Part shown: piece by piece, positions 23,131-36,319 of the stretch
Numbering within the stretch: the stretch's first letter is position 1
Layout: the number at the start of each line of letters is the position of its first letter
Source: Bimastos eiseni
Lineage: Eukaryota > Annelida > Clitellata > Crassiclitellata > Lumbricidae
Assembly (NCBI GenBank): GCA_959347315.1
Contig: OY365822.1
Location: 14,708,519 to 14,772,518, forward strand
Direction: 5' to 3'
Length of the DNA: 64,000 bases
Made by a program: the position numbers and the translations under genes
The notes under the pieces: model-generated
Told to the model about the DNA's origin: nothing
Databases searched by the model: none
The model's input: the letters and a program-made list of their open reading frames with translations, nothing else

Positions 23131-23282
23131 ACTAATTGAGACTGAGAAGTAAGTGATGAGGGAGGTAGTTAAGGAAGAGTAGTATAGTAAGTAATAGTTA
23201 GAGTATAGATAAGAATGTGTGTTTGTTATGGACATCTATGTTATTAGAAAGTTTTGGTAAACTTTATTTTGTGGGGGAATGT

Positions 23283-24380
23283 TGTAGCGATGTTCCTATT
23301 AAAACCCACATTTCTTATTTGTTATTAACATTATAATATGCAGTCAATGTTAATTAGTTTAAATTAATTCAGAGTTAATTAATGCCAGCCTATAAATATA
23401 ATGTAAAGGCGCTATTAGATTAAATTAGAGCCCTTAGTAATAGTGTTGTTGGGGAGAACTGGTCGTCGGCAATTTGACATTCAGGAGGCAATGTTAATAG
23501 GTCTGATTTTGGCCATCGGTCGTCTGCTGGGGACTGTACGGCGAAAATGTGTCATCCGGGCTGTGTGAGTTTGCAATAAAATGTTCAGTATTGCTGGTGC
23601 TGAGAAAAAAGTCAACACGTAATTCTCAAGTTGCGAACTCTCAAAGAAGTTTTAAGAGTTCGGACAGTTATTTGACCCTGGTTCGTCTAGAGCTGCTGAG
23701 GGGTGCGATTGGTGTAGTGGTGAACAGTACTGTGATCGTCGAGTAATGATGGATGTATTCTCCGTGTGTAATCAGGAGTTATTTTCGTTCTCGAACTATC
23801 GGTCATGAGCGGTGGAATGCAGAAACTCTTTTCACGTTAATATAGATGGACTGAGAGATTAATATCAGCATCTATAGTGTGTCTCTTCTGACATACTTGT
23901 CAACGGAATCGAGGCTACGCAAGTATCACATTAAGTCCGATTTCATCATTCGGACGTGACGAGTGCGAGTGGAGTACGGCACAGAAACATTTGAGGTGAA
24001 GAGGCTAGAGGCAACAATCATCCGAGAAGAAGCAATCGACAGAATTTATACGAAGAAAGAATCCAAATGAACACTACAGAAATCCACTGCAGATCTGCTC
24101 CATTCCCGTGGGAGGTAGATATCTGACTTAAGAAGCGCTATTAGCTAATCTAGGCTGGCTAGGTAGTCATAAGTTAGATTAATTCATAATCAATCTATAT
24201 CTTAGAATTCTATTTAAATATTTTGCTGATTTTGACTGTTTTTGCAATATAATTGACAATGAAAGTTTGCAGTAGTGATTGATTAATTAATACTCAATTG
24301 AACTCATGAATATGTATATGAAGATGTGTAATGGCCAAACCAAGGCAGAATAAGTTGAACTGAGTATATGCATCGTTACA
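23283..24380 (+). repeat. 3' LTR (unit 3)
   Basis: Same ends as the unit 2 LTR; differs by a few substitutions (for example TAATAGTG where unit 2 has TAAGAGTG). TATAAATA at 23,391. Confidence 0.85.
23391..23398 (+). promoter_or_regulatory. LTR TATA box (unit 3)
   Basis: TATAAATA in the U3 part of the LTR. Confidence 0.6.
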
Positions 24381-24680
24381 TTGCCCTCCTCCATTATCCA
24401 GGCTATGAACTGGCACTGTTCAACGGCAAGCATCGTCGGGATAAGTGTCGCTTAACCTTTCCTTCCATTAAAATGCTCCTTTATCTTTTATAACGCTAAA
24501 TACGGCATTTCTCTTTCTACTCATTAATTTTAGTCATCAATGTGTACATATGAATCTTTGTAAGAGCTAACAGCAACAGTGATCGATCGTCCGGTGATCA
24601 ATCGTCCTGTGATCAACCGTCCAGTGATCACACGTCCTAGAACCCTCGATATCGCCATCCTTCTAAAGCTCAGAGTTCAG

Positions 24681-24984
24681 GTCTGACCACGCGACAGAAC
24701 AGCGGAGGCGTAAGGCAGTTGACTGAAGGACTACTTGCTTACACACAGCAACTGTCTCCGCTTTACAGGCCAGGCTTCTAACCAATCGGCCACCGTCACA
24801 CACCCACGGTGTGCCAGCCAGTCTAGTTTCTTTTAGGCCTAAACGAATATGTATACCAGTGGCTGGCTGAGGGCTAAAATCCAACGAAGTATACATATTT
24901 TTAAAAGTTCTGTGTCCCTAGCGCCATCTAGCGAATTCATCCATCAAACGAGCACACTGTAAATGAATGTGCAGTGTACACAGT
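24681..24984 (-). repeat. 304-bp SINE-like block, first copy (unit 3)
   Basis: Same duplication as in unit 2 with the same 304-bp period. Confidence 0.85.
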
Positions 24985-25288
24985 GTCTGACCACGCGACA
25001 GAACAGCGGAGGCGTAGAGCAGTTGACTGAAGGACTACTTGCTTACACACAGCAACTGTCTCCGCTTTACAGGCCAGGGGTCTTACCAATCGGCCACCGT
25101 CACACACCCACGGTGTGCCAGCCAGTCTAGTTTCTTTTAGGCCTAAACGATTATGTATACCAGTGGCTGGCTGAGGGCTAAAATCCAACGAAGTAGACAT
25201 ATTTTTAAAAGTTCTGTGTCCCTAGCGCCATCTAGCGAATTCATCCATCAAACGAGCACACTGTAAATGAATGTGCAGTGTACACGAG
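24985..25288 (-). repeat. 304-bp SINE-like block, second copy (unit 3)
   Basis: Second copy in unit 3. Confidence 0.85.
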
Positions 25289-25854
25289 CGTACACTATAT
25301 GCCTGACCTAATTCGTCTATGTACCCTGTTGGTGTACAATTCACTGAGCAGTCAGTAATTCAATGTTCAATGGTGATGGGATGATAAAACTGTAATCGAA
25401 GTGGCAGTATTAGAGGCAATAATACTAAAATATTTGGCAAGAGGAAGGTTTTAAGTTAGGCAATGGCAGGCAAGCAAAAGGTTTGCTTTAAAACAGGGAA
25501 ACGTAGTTAAGCAAAACTTATATCTTAAGTTAGACAATGGTAGGTAAGCAATAATCACATCTTAACTTAAACAATGGAGTTTAAACAATGGTTATAAATT
25601 CCCATTGCAGTATTTCTAGTAAATGATGATTAAATGAAGTTGAGCATCATAAACTGATACATTTTCTGGATTATGTTATTGCATAGATTCAGTTAAGTGC
25701 AAACGGTGCTGCCATCTATCTTTGACATCGATGAACTAAAGACACCTAAACCAAAAGGTACTTTTTTTACAAGTTTTCGGCTTCTGACATCCTGAGACAT
25801 TCATTCCTCATTCAATCTCGAGGGCTGCCATGTTGAGTGCAGGACATTTGCTCC

Positions 25855-26215
25855 GCGAACAATTGCCCCATATGTATATATGCATGTATGTCTGTATGTA
25901 CGTATGTATCTATGTACGTATGTATGAATATATGCATGTATGTATGTATGTATGTTTGTATGTATGTTTGTATGTATGTTTGTATATATGTATGTCTGTA
26001 TGTACGTATGTATTTATGTATATATGTATGAATGTATGTATGTATGTATGTATGTATGTCGGTATGTACGTATGTATTTATGTATATATGTATGAATGTA
26101 TGTATGTATTTATGCATTATTTATGTATGTATGTATGTACGCATATATAATTTATGGTCTAACCGAGGGGGGCAATTGTCCTAGTTGGGAATGGCAATTC
26201 TCCAGGGGCAATTGT
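25855..26215. repeat. TATG microsatellite module (unit 3)
   Basis: Same module, full-length tract; the left arm has CGAACAATTGCCCC, one change from the other units. Confidence 0.85.
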
Positions 26216-29200
26216 CCGTTCCCGCCATGTTACAGTGTCTACAATTGGCTATTAACACTCTGAGGACAAATTGCATCCGTTTCCCAGTCACTGTTAGTGC
26301 ACGCCTGTCGCTAAAGCACTAAAGCACTAAAGACGCCATATTATATTATGTATCAAGTGAGTAAGTAAGTAAATAAGTAGGTCAGAATGTTGTCTAATCT
26401 AAAGAAATCTAATTAGCACTGTTCAACAATATATATGCAAAAGATGCGATGCTGTTTTTTATTACAAATGTAATGTATTTGAATCAAACAAATAATGTTA
26501 GAACACGTTTCGGTAGATAAGAATCGTCATGGAGTCATTTTATCAGAATGGAACATGCTGTAGGTTGGGCTAGAATCTAGATAAGAATCAATTAAGTATA
26601 ATAAGAACAGATTATAATATATTACAATAGATATGATTGTACAAGAATATATGTTATATATATACAATATGAAAGTTTATTGTTTTAGACTAGACTATGT
26701 TTGGATGAGAGAAGGTTGGAATTTATTAGAACACACACACACACATATATATATATACAATTTAGTAGAGTTGATTAGATTAGTTTTTAATTTATGTAGT
26801 GCTACATAGGCTGCATAAATAATTAAGTAAATGAATCGATGAATATTTTATTGTTAGTTACGAACCAAATGCGTTTGTTATCACACGTGAGTCGTGACTG
26901 TTCCATAAAAGTTTCAATTTAAGTGAGAAAACAAACACTGGGTTATTTGTTTTGCATCTGCAGGTCCACATTCCTGCTTTTCTCGCAAGGTACAGGGATC
27001 GTGCTAACTCAATCGCCAGGTGGCAAGCATATCGGTCGGTCTCTTACAACCTGTCCGTTCCCGCGGAACGACCAGTGATTGAAAATACGACAGCCGTCAA
27101 TCATCGGAGACGTTCTCGCTCTTGATCAATGAGGGTCACCTGACGGATTCTAAGAATGAATGAATGAATGGGTGAGTGAGTGAATAAGTAAGTGAATGGT
27201 TGAATGAATGAGGGAATGATTGAGTGAGTTTCACAATCAATGAACGAATGATTAAATAAATTAGTAGCTCCCAGAGTTTGAGTGATTGTGCATGTTTTCT
27301 CAGCGGTCAAATCAAACCAAATTACAGCAGTGAAGTCAGAGCTTTATGACTTGATGTCTACGTCAGTGAATTGCTTATTTTGCTTCTAACTCTAATTTCA
27401 CAAACTACTTAAGTGAACAAGAGCTTTGGAGCTCTAAGAAAGGAGTTAAATGAATAATAACTTTCACGTTGAATCTCGGAACATGGTGTCACAAAGGGAG
27501 ATGCCATGTAGCTATAGAGATAAATACATTATCATTGTTGTGATTATAATTGTTATATTCATTACTATTATATTATTTTTGCTCCGATGTATAGCCTACA
27601 TGATCTCTCACTGATTATGTCGTAACTACGAATAAAGAAATGCAGTCTTCTCGTCGGTTTCACACGTGGCGAAATGTTAATAATATTATTATTATTTTTA
27701 ATATAATAATAATGATAATAATATATTTTTATTATCAATAGCAATAACAATAATAATAATTATTATTATAATTGTTCATGCTTCTATTGTTGTCTGTTTT
27801 ACTAACATTAGTATTATTGATGTATTCCACAAACTACACTTCAGTGGACAAGAACTTTGTATCGCTAAGCAATAATCTTTTCATTCAGCTGATCAATGAT
27901 GTATTATTATTATTATTATTTTTATTATTATAATTGATTTAGCTTTTATTAGTATTATACTAATACTGACACCTAGGTAGGCCAACTAATTAATTGACAA
28001 GCATATGTTTGCATACTAATCCTAGCTGCATTAGCTTTCTTGACTCAAGTTGCTGAGTCAAGGTTCTAACTGTAAGCTTACGTCTCCAAAACATGCTTTG
28101 CAAAACATTCCTTATAAGCTTACACTTAAAAGGCTAAAAAATAAATATTAATAAAAATTTGAACTCTAACTATTTTGTGCGTCGTATATTAAAAAGTTCT
28201 TTCCGTTCAACTTCGGTACAGACGGATCTCTAGATAGTCAGAATCGTCTTTCGAGGCAGCGGATTCGAAGACGTAAAGTTTATGAAAATATCGAACTCGA
28301 GAGTGACTACACTGAACCGAAATTAAAGAACTGGTCCTATATTACGGTCTTCGACAAATGTGCCTCAGAAATATAGGAACTACCTAACGTAACTACGTTA
28401 GTGAAACCCAATATCCACAGGAAGGAATAAGTCTATTGATTGATCGATTGACTGATTGTTCCATCGACTGATTAATGGATCGATCGGTCGATTTATGGAT
28501 TGATCGACCGAGTGATTGATTGAGTGATTGACTGAGTGATTGATTGATTGAGTATTGACCGAGTGATTGATTAAGTTATTGATCGAATGATTGATTGAGT
28601 TATTGACCTATGTATTAATCGATTGATTAGTTGAATGATCGATTGATTGATGCACTCGTTTAGTGAGTTGCTCGCCATGACGTTTGTATTTTACCGCTTA
28701 CCAACTGACCCTCCACAATATAAAAATAATTCAGAGACGATGGGCAAAGTTCGATGCAAATCACAGAAGCACAGGAAAAGGCGATTGCATGGAAGGTGCA
28801 AATGCTAGCTTTGCATTAGCATGTCATTGCTACTCGTTCTGCTACTACATTGTACGTGTCTCCTCATGCTAAGACCGAGCAGCTGTATGCCCGCAACGCA
28901 TTGCTGAGCGAGATATTTAAGCGCTTCGTTTAGCCTATTACGCGTCTCCCACATGTTAACTCTAAACTTCTTAGCAACAACAATCTTAAACCCACGCGCA
29001 TGCGTTTCATTGTAAACCCCAATAGACCTACATGTAGGCCTTTATACACACATACACAGTGGCGGAAATATAGTATATAGTTAGTGCATCACCTTGCGAA
29101 AATCTAAAAATCTGTTTAATACATAATTATTTGTATCAATATCTGTCAAATCATTTTGTAATTAAGAATTGGATCAATCATTTACATATTTTCAGCAGTG

Positions 29201-29529
29201 TCTATCAGTCGTTACATGGACGAAATAATTCGTTGTTTCTACTCATTACGTCTTAGTAATTGCTGTACCGCTTCTAGCTTTGATCACACGGTGATGCAGT
29301 AATTATTTCCACCACTTTATGTACAGCTACGTATTACGTATGTACGCTGTAGAGCCATGTACATATGCATGTATAGGGATATGCATTCATATGCATTACC
29401 ATTCCACCGTGTGCTATGCCAACCTTAAGACTGTCCTATTTGGCCAAGGCTGGGTCGGGAGCGCTCCCGAGTAGATGCTATTGAAAGGGCGCAATATGAA
29501 TCCTCCTAAGAAATAAATTAAATAAATAT

Positions 29530-29644
29530 GGAAGGTGCGGGTTCGACTCTCGTCCGGAGAGTCACCGTGTAGGGACCTTGAGAAAGTCCTTCGCACACAA
29601 TTGCTCTGCAGTACAACTGCAATTGCGCCGTCGAGGCGTGTGTG
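29530..29644 (+). mobile_element. SINE fragment (unit 3)
   Basis: Same B box plus core as at 7,486; identical in length to unit 1. Confidence 0.7.
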
Positions 29645-29769
29645 CACTTCTGAACTAAGTGTAAGACAGACAATATCAAATTACAGCTGTACTGTATGCA
29701 TGTGTGTATTGCATTGTATTTTCCAATTTATATAGCTCCGTTCACAACAGTGCACAATCATTCAATAGT

Positions 29770-29816
29770 GCAGTTGTAATGCAGAGCAATTGTGTGCGAA
29801 GGACTTTCTCAAGGTC
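29770..29816 (-). repeat. Inverted SINE core at unit 3/4 junction
   Basis: Reverse complement of 29,574-29,620 with one mismatch. Confidence 0.83.
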
Positions 29817-31642
29817 ATTCATTGATGGCCGCATGTCTGGACCTGCTTCCAGGGCCTAGGCCACAGGATAGCCCGTTATGATCGGTTCTGTCCACCAAAG
29901 CTCCACAATGACATGTGTGTGGCCAGCATAAAGGGTCGCCTAGCCTAGGCCCATCGCAACCCTAATCGTATCATGACTGATTATTTTTATTATCATCATT
30001 AATATTGTTGTTATTATTATATTATTATTTATTATTATTTTATTATTAGTCTTCTTCTTCTTATATGTTTGTGATTCTATGGGATTGTTCTTCCTTCGTT
30101 AAGACAGGATTTGGATATGAATTGTGTGTTACAAGGTCGATGGAAAATGCTGAATAAATTGAGCAATTTCCATCTTGAGTTAAGCGTAAAGAAAAGATGC
30201 AAATTAAGTAACGAAACCTAATTATGCACCGAGCAGGGTTCGGTCTGCCCTTACTGGCAAACATACAGCACAATGCAATACCATTGGGCGACTAAATTCA
30301 AATTACGATTATAGTCGTTTGCACCCACCGCATAACACATAAAAAGACATGGGTGTTAATTTTTTGAAAGCCTAACTCCGCCATCAAGCCTCAGTCAGTC
30401 TCTAAAAGCTGATAGTTCTCGTCTTAGATGTCTTCGAAATTGTGCCTCCCATCCCATTATTACATGTGTAGTATGGGCGTTCACGGCCATAATTAGACGA
30501 TTGTCACGATTGCCAGCAAACAGATGTAACAAGGCCTGTGTAAATGAAACCAGCAACCGAACAATATTGGTTGAAATGTATGTATAAGTTTTACCTGGAT
30601 CCCATCTCAGTTAAGAGTTAAGATCCTATTGAAATCGAACGATGGACACACTTCCCGCTTCTTATATATGTACGTTTGAGAGAGCTACTTATCGGCAATT
30701 GGTTGAGAAATTATCCAATAGCTGAGCAACAGTGGCTGACAGCAGCATATACTTAATGTGGTCACGTAAATAACACTGATATTTGCTTTGCAAAAACTAA
30801 CGGTATACTTCAGCCTCTTCAGTAGTTTCTAATAAATTTATTTGACACTTTAATAACAAGTGCATGCTCACACCTATTCAGTTTACAATTACAGAGGCGG
30901 CCATTACAGAGTTAAATTCGTTAGAAAATAGACAATGCTGAATATAATAAATGTTAGTTGGAGGCGATACGTATCCTATTACTGAAACGAAGAAGCTCCT
31001 TAGAAATACCCAGGGCTGTAGAATTTGATTTTAAAACCTCGGTTTTCAAGTTTAAACAAGGCTGAACACTTTTCATTTAAAACTTGCAGGTTTATAGTTT
31101 TAGCCTTTTCAATTTTATTAATTGTTATTGTGCTTGAAGCTAATCAGAGTAATTCTTATTGCAATATACACGAATATAAGCTATGTCGTGGGGATAGTTG
31201 AAAAGAGCGAATAAGATGTTCTCGGTCGCAATTTTGTGTCCGCTTTGCGTACCTAAAAACCTGAAGTCCTAGAAATAGTAGTCACTTGCAAACGGTCTTG
31301 AATAAACTTTGGTTTTTCCAGCTCTTGTCACACTTCATCAATTTCAGAATCTGATCTGGCTCAGGTTGAAATTTAAACTGGACTATTTGACCAACAGCGT
31401 CTTCAGCAACGTAAGGGACAGGCGTCTGCCTCGAGGTGTCGGGTTTCATTGCTTGACACTTCGTTAAGATTTGCATATTCCTCGCCGTCTGTATTGAGGC
31501 TGTCTGCCTCCAGCAAAACCCATTGAGGTCTCCCATTCGAGGTTTCAGGTAGACGTCTTCATCCGTAGTCCTCCTGCGCCTCAGCTGTCGGTCGATGCCT
31601 TTTATATAGCGTCATCGTCCAGAGTGTCGCGCGTTACAGTAC

Positions 31643-31752
31643 AAAACAAAGGGAAGAAAGAAAACAGATAGACAAAAGAAAGAAAGACCACATAAAGATA
31701 AAGGATTAAAACTATATACGAAATTGAATTGAACTGTTACAAATTCTGCATT
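31643..31752 (+). repeat. Family C repeat, unit 4
   Basis: Same as 1,868-1,977. Confidence 0.75.
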
Positions 31753-32564
31753 TGTCCATTAGTCTATGTAACTACAAATGAATAATTATCGTGTTAAAGA
31801 TGTACAGAGACGGAGTCACGCGCATGTTTGAGGATGTTGGATAATTGATTAGAGATACGGGTATAATCTTTAAGGTCGTGACTCCGTTAGAAATGAAATG
31901 AACTGAACTGAAATAAAATAAAATAAATAAATCGATGCAGATTATACGGGGCTCACTTGGGTGCATCGTTGTTCTGTTCATGTCTTGCAATCACTTTATG
32001 AGTATTATATATTGTCACCTAGATGGGCTTACATAGGCATTATGACAGAATATTGTGTTTTTAATAATGCAATTAATTATGTCAAAGTGCTTGTCTATTT
32101 TACTCAAAAGCATTGTTTCCAGACCTAACAAATAACGTTTTAACATTTAGCTGTCACATTTGATAGAGATGTACGATTCTTATATATAAATATATATCTC
32201 TATATTTTTATTTATATAATATGCAATATGCAATATACATTATTGGTAAATAAAACTGACTCAAATTGTTACTATGTCTGCCAAATGAACAATGTAAATT
32301 CATCTGCTGATTGTTACATGTATATAGTTTAAAGTGAAAGTGTTGTGCTGTTTTGTAACAGTGCAAATGTACATTGTGTCATATGACGTCAGCAATCGAT
32401 GTTGTCATGAGATGTCAATAAACTTATGTTTAAACAAACAAAATATATATGTAGACTTAAAATGTAGCTCAATTCAGAAGGTAACTGTGATCCCCGTTCC
32501 ATGATATTAGTTCGTTGGTCAGTTGCACTTTAGTGATACTGTTTGATGACAAAGACCACTATCG

Positions 32565-32810
32565 TCCGTGGGAGAATACGACTATAGAATGGAAGTTAGT
32601 CCTGACAAAGTCAAAACCTATCATATAAACATGCTAAAGAAGTATCATGAGCGTGATGAGGTTGAAATTGAGAAAGACAAGTCAGAATACATCCAGACTG
32701 TGGTAACAGTAGTCAACGATGGATGCCTTAATGAAGAAGAGGAGTTGTTGGAACTGTATAATAGTGTTCAAAAGGAAACATACAAGGATGTAGAGATTTG
32801 TCCACAATAA
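32565..32810 (+). pseudogene. Integrase C-terminal fragment of pol (unit 4)
   Basis: Same fragment and in-frame TAA; one silent base change (GAA for GAG) relative to unit 2. Confidence 0.75.
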
Positions 32811-32834
32811 GAGACAGAGCAAAAGGCACAGCTA

Positions 32835-34184
32835 GTGAAGTTGTTGGAAGAATACAGTGACATATTCTCAGATGTGCCCGGACGAACAGATTTAGTGGAA
32901 CATGAGATTAAATTAACCAGTGAGGAGCCTGTGAGGTCAAAAGCATATCCCACACCTTACAATCTACAGAAAGAGATTGATAAGGAAGTCGATAATATGA
33001 TAACATGTGGAATAATAGAAAGGTCGTCCGCTGCTTATGCAGCTCCACTAGTAGTAGTGAAAAAGGCTGATGGGACAAATCGTATTTGTTGCAATTATAA
33101 GGGAATAAATAAGATAACGGTGTTTGACCCTGAGCCGATGATGAATAATGAAGATGTCTTTAACAAGCTCAGTGGTGACAGGGTTTACAGCAAATTTGAT
33201 TTCTGCAAAGGCTATTGGCAGATCCCAATGTCCCCAATCGATAGCGACAAAACCACATTTATATGCGCCAAGGGGTTATATAAATTCAAGGTACTACCTT
33301 TTGGCTTAGTAAACAGTGCCTCTAGCTACAATCGAATGATGAGAATATTACTAGAAGTTTTGGAAAATCTAGAGAGTTATGTCGATGATGTGTTGGCCCA
33401 CACACCAGAGTGGGAAGAACATCTAGTGGTATTAAGGAGATTCTTTGAACGAGTGAGGAGGGCAAAGCTAACTCTTAAACCAAGGAAGTGTCAATTAGGA
33501 TACGGAAGGATTGACTTCCTAGGACACACAATAGGTGGAAACATGATCCAGCCTAAGGAGAAATCCATTGATAAGATTGTGGAGATGCCACGACCGATAA
33601 CTAAGAAACAAATAAGAAGTTTCTTAGGGGCAGTGAATTACTATAGAAAATTTATACCCCAATGTGCTACACTAATGAAGCCATTCACAGAACTTACTAA
33701 GAAGAATGCTAGGGTGTTGGTGGAGTGGAATGAAGAATTAGAAAGTGCATTCTGTGAGCTGAAGGATTGTTTGGCCAAAGCACCAGTGCTAAGATTGCCT
33801 GATGTAGAGAAGGAGTTTGTGGTAAGAACTGATGCATCGAATGAGGCGATGGGCTGTGTGCTAATGCAGAAGCATGAAGGGGTTTTACACCCGATCGCAT
33901 ATGCTAGTAAGAAGTTAAGCGAGAGAGAGAGAAAATATGCGGTGGAAGAGAAGGAATGTTTGGCATTAATCTGGGGGCTTCAGAAATTTAACAGATACCT
34001 TTATGGTAAGGAGTTCGTGATGGAAACTGACCACTGTGGGCTCCAATACCTTAAATCGGGAAGCATTAGAAATGCCAGGGTAATGCGATGGTATTTGGCC
34101 CTACAAAATTATAAGTTCAGGGTAAACTACATCCGTGGAGATGAGAATGTAGTGGCCGATTATTTAAGTCGGGGACTCGATTAG
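32835..34184 (+). CDS. pol: Reverse transcriptase-RNase H (unit 4)
   Basis: 449 codons, the same protein as in units 2 and 3; I noticed one silent difference near 34,100. Confidence 0.87.
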   Translation: MKLLEEYSDIFSDVPGRTDLVEHEIKLTSEEPVRSKAYPTPYNLQKEIDKEVDNMITCGIIERSSAAYAAPLVVVKKADGTNRICCNYKGINKITVFDPEPMMNNEDVFNKLSGDRVYSKFDFCKGYWQIPMSPIDSDKTTFICAKGLYKFKVLPFGLVNSASSYNRMMRILLEVLENLESYVDDVLAHTPEWEEHLVVLRRFFERVRRAKLTLKPRKCQLGYGRIDFLGHTIGGNMIQPKEKSIDKIVEMPRPITKKQIRSFLGAVNYYRKFIPQCATLMKPFTELTKKNARVLVEWNEELESAFCELKDCLAKAPVLRLPDVEKEFVVRTDASNEAMGCVLMQKHEGVLHPIAYASKKLSERERKYAVEEKECLALIWGLQKFNRYLYGKEFVMETDHCGLQYLKSGSIRNARVMRWYLALQNYKFRVNYIRGDENVVADYLSRGLD

Positions 34185-34336
34185 ACTAATTGAGACTGAG
34201 AAGTAAGTGATGAGGGAGGTAGTTAAGGAAGAGTAGTATAGTAAGTAATAGTTAGAGTATAGATAAGAATGTGTGTTTGTTATGGACATCTATGTTATTA
34301 GAAAGTTTTGGTAAACTTTATTTTGTGGGGGAATGT

Positions 34337-35434
34337 TGTAGCGATGTTCCTATTAAAACCCACATTTCTTATTTGTTATTAACATTATATTATGCAGTCA
34401 ATGTTAATTAGTTTAAATTAATTCAGAGTTAATTAATGCCAGCCTATAAATATAATGTAAAGGCGCTATAAGATTAAATTAGAGCCCTTAGTAACAGTGT
34501 TGTTGGGGAGAACTGGTCGTCGGCAATTTGACATTCAGGAGGCAATGTTAATAGGTCTGATTTTGGCCATCGGTCGTCTGCTGGGGACTGTACGGCGAAA
34601 ATGTGTCATCCGGGCTGTGTGAGTTTGCAATAAATTGTTCAGTATTGCTGGTGCTGAGAAAAAAGTCAACACGTAATTCTCAAGTTGCGAACTCTCAAAG
34701 AAGTTTTAAGAGTTCGGACAGTTATTTGACCCTGGTTCGTCTAGAGCTGCTGAGGGGTGCGATTGGTGTAGTGGAGAACAGTACTGTGATCGTCGAGTAA
34801 TGATGGATGTATTCTCCGTGTGTAATCAGGAGTTATTTTCGTTCTCGAACTATCGGTCATGAGCGGTGGAATGCAGAAACTCTTTTCACGTTAATATAGA
34901 TGGACTGAGAGATTAATATCAGCATCTATAGTGTGTCTCTTCTGACATACTTGTCAACGGAATCGAGGCTACGCAAGTATCACATTAAGTCCGATTTCAT
35001 CATTCGGACGTGACGAGTGCGAGTGGAGTACGGCACAGAAACATTTGAGGTGAAGAGGCTAGAGGCAACAATCATCCGAGAAGAAGCAATCGACAGAATT
35101 TATACGAAGAAAGAATTCAAATGAACACTACAGAAATCCACTGCAGATCTGCTCCATTCCCGTGGGAGGTAGATATCTGACTTAAGAAGCGCTATTAGCT
35201 AATCTAGGCTGGCTAGGTAGTCATAAGTTAGATTAATTCATAATCAATCTATATCTTAGAATTCTATTTAAATATTTTGCTGATTTTGACTGTTTTTGCA
35301 ATATAATTGACGATGAAAGTTTGCAGTAGTGATTGATAAATTAATACTCAATTGAACTCATGAATATGTATATGAAGATGTGTAATGGCCAAACCAAGGC
35401 AGAATAAGTTGAACTGAGTATATGCATCGTTACA
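34337..35434 (+). repeat. 3' LTR (unit 4)
   Basis: Same ends; private changes include TAACAGTG and an AATAAATTG context for the polyadenylation signal. Confidence 0.85.
34445..34452 (+). promoter_or_regulatory. LTR TATA box (unit 4)
   Basis: TATAAATA in the U3 part of the LTR. Confidence 0.6.
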
Positions 35435-35732
35435 TTGCCCTCCTCCATTATCCAGGCTATGAACTGGCACTGTTCAACGGCAAGCATCGTCGGGATTTAT
35501 GTGTCGCTTAACCTTTCCTTCCATTTAAATGCTCCTTTATCTTTTATAACGCTAAATACGGCATTTCTCTTTCTACTCATTAATTTTAGTCATCAATGTG
35601 TACATATGAATCTTTGTAAGAGCTAACAGCAACAGTGATCGATCGTCCGGTGATCAATCGTCCTGTGATCAACCGTCCAGTGATCACACGTCCTAGAACC
35701 CTCGATATCGCCATCCTTCTAGAGCTCAGAGT

Positions 35733-36035
35733 TCAGGTCTGACCACGCGACAGAACAGCGGAGGCGTAGAGCAGTTGACTGAAGGACTACTTGCTTACAC
35801 ACAGCAACTGTCTCCGCTTTACAGGCCAGGCTTCTAACCAATCGGCCACCGTCACACACCCACGGTGTGCCAGCCAGTCTAGTTTCTTTTAGGCCTAAAC
35901 GATTATGTATACCAGTGGCTGGCTGGGGGCTAAAATCCAACGAAGTAGACATATTTTTAAAAGTTCTGTGTCCCTAGCGCCATCTAGCGAATTCATCCAT
36001 CAAACGAGCACACTGTAAATGAATGCGCAATGTAC
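35733..36035 (-). mobile_element. tRNA-like SINE remnant (unit 4, single)
   Basis: Single copy as in unit 1; same A-box-like head on the minus strand. Confidence 0.6.
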
Positions 36036-36319
36036 ACGAGCGTACACTATATGCCTGACCTCATTCATCTATGTACCCTGTTGGTGTACAATTCACTGAG
36101 CAGTCAGTAATTCAATGTTCAATAGTGATGGGATGATAAAACTGTAATCGAAGTGGCAGTATTAGAGGCAATAATACTAAAATATTTGGCAAGAGGAAGG
36201 TTTTAAGTTAGGCAATGGCAGGCAAGCAAAAGGTTTGCTTTAAAACAGGGAAACGTAGTTAAGCAAGACTTATATCTTAAGTTAGACAATGGTAGGTAAG
36301 CAATAATCACATCTTAACT

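Larger units (their letters stand above)
21511..24380 (+). mobile_element. 5'-truncated Ty3/gypsy element (unit 3)
   Basis: Same insertion with the same borders and truncation point as in unit 2, so it was copied with the unit and not inserted independently. Confidence 0.9.
18722..29775. repeat. Tandem array unit 3 (11,054 bp)
   Basis: Third copy. It shares with unit 2 the LTR-element insertion (21,511-24,380), the doubled 304-bp block and the 153-bp segment, so units 2 and 3 are closest relatives in structure. It has the longer TATG microsatellite of unit 1 and a few private changes, such as an altered triplet near 26,991 and an extra GATTGACTGAGT segment in the ATTG tract near 28,527. Confidence 0.93.
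32565..35434 (+). mobile_element. 5'-truncated Ty3/gypsy element (unit 4)
   Basis: Third copy of the same insertion with identical borders. Confidence 0.9.
29776..36319. repeat. Tandem array unit 4, truncated at right end
   Basis: Fourth copy, matching the others from the inverted SINE core up to the position equivalent to unit-1 base 3,671, where it stops abruptly. It carries the LTR-element insertion (32,565-35,434) but only a single 304-bp SINE-like block, like unit 1. The right half of the unit (TATG microsatellite onward) is absent. Confidence 0.92.
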
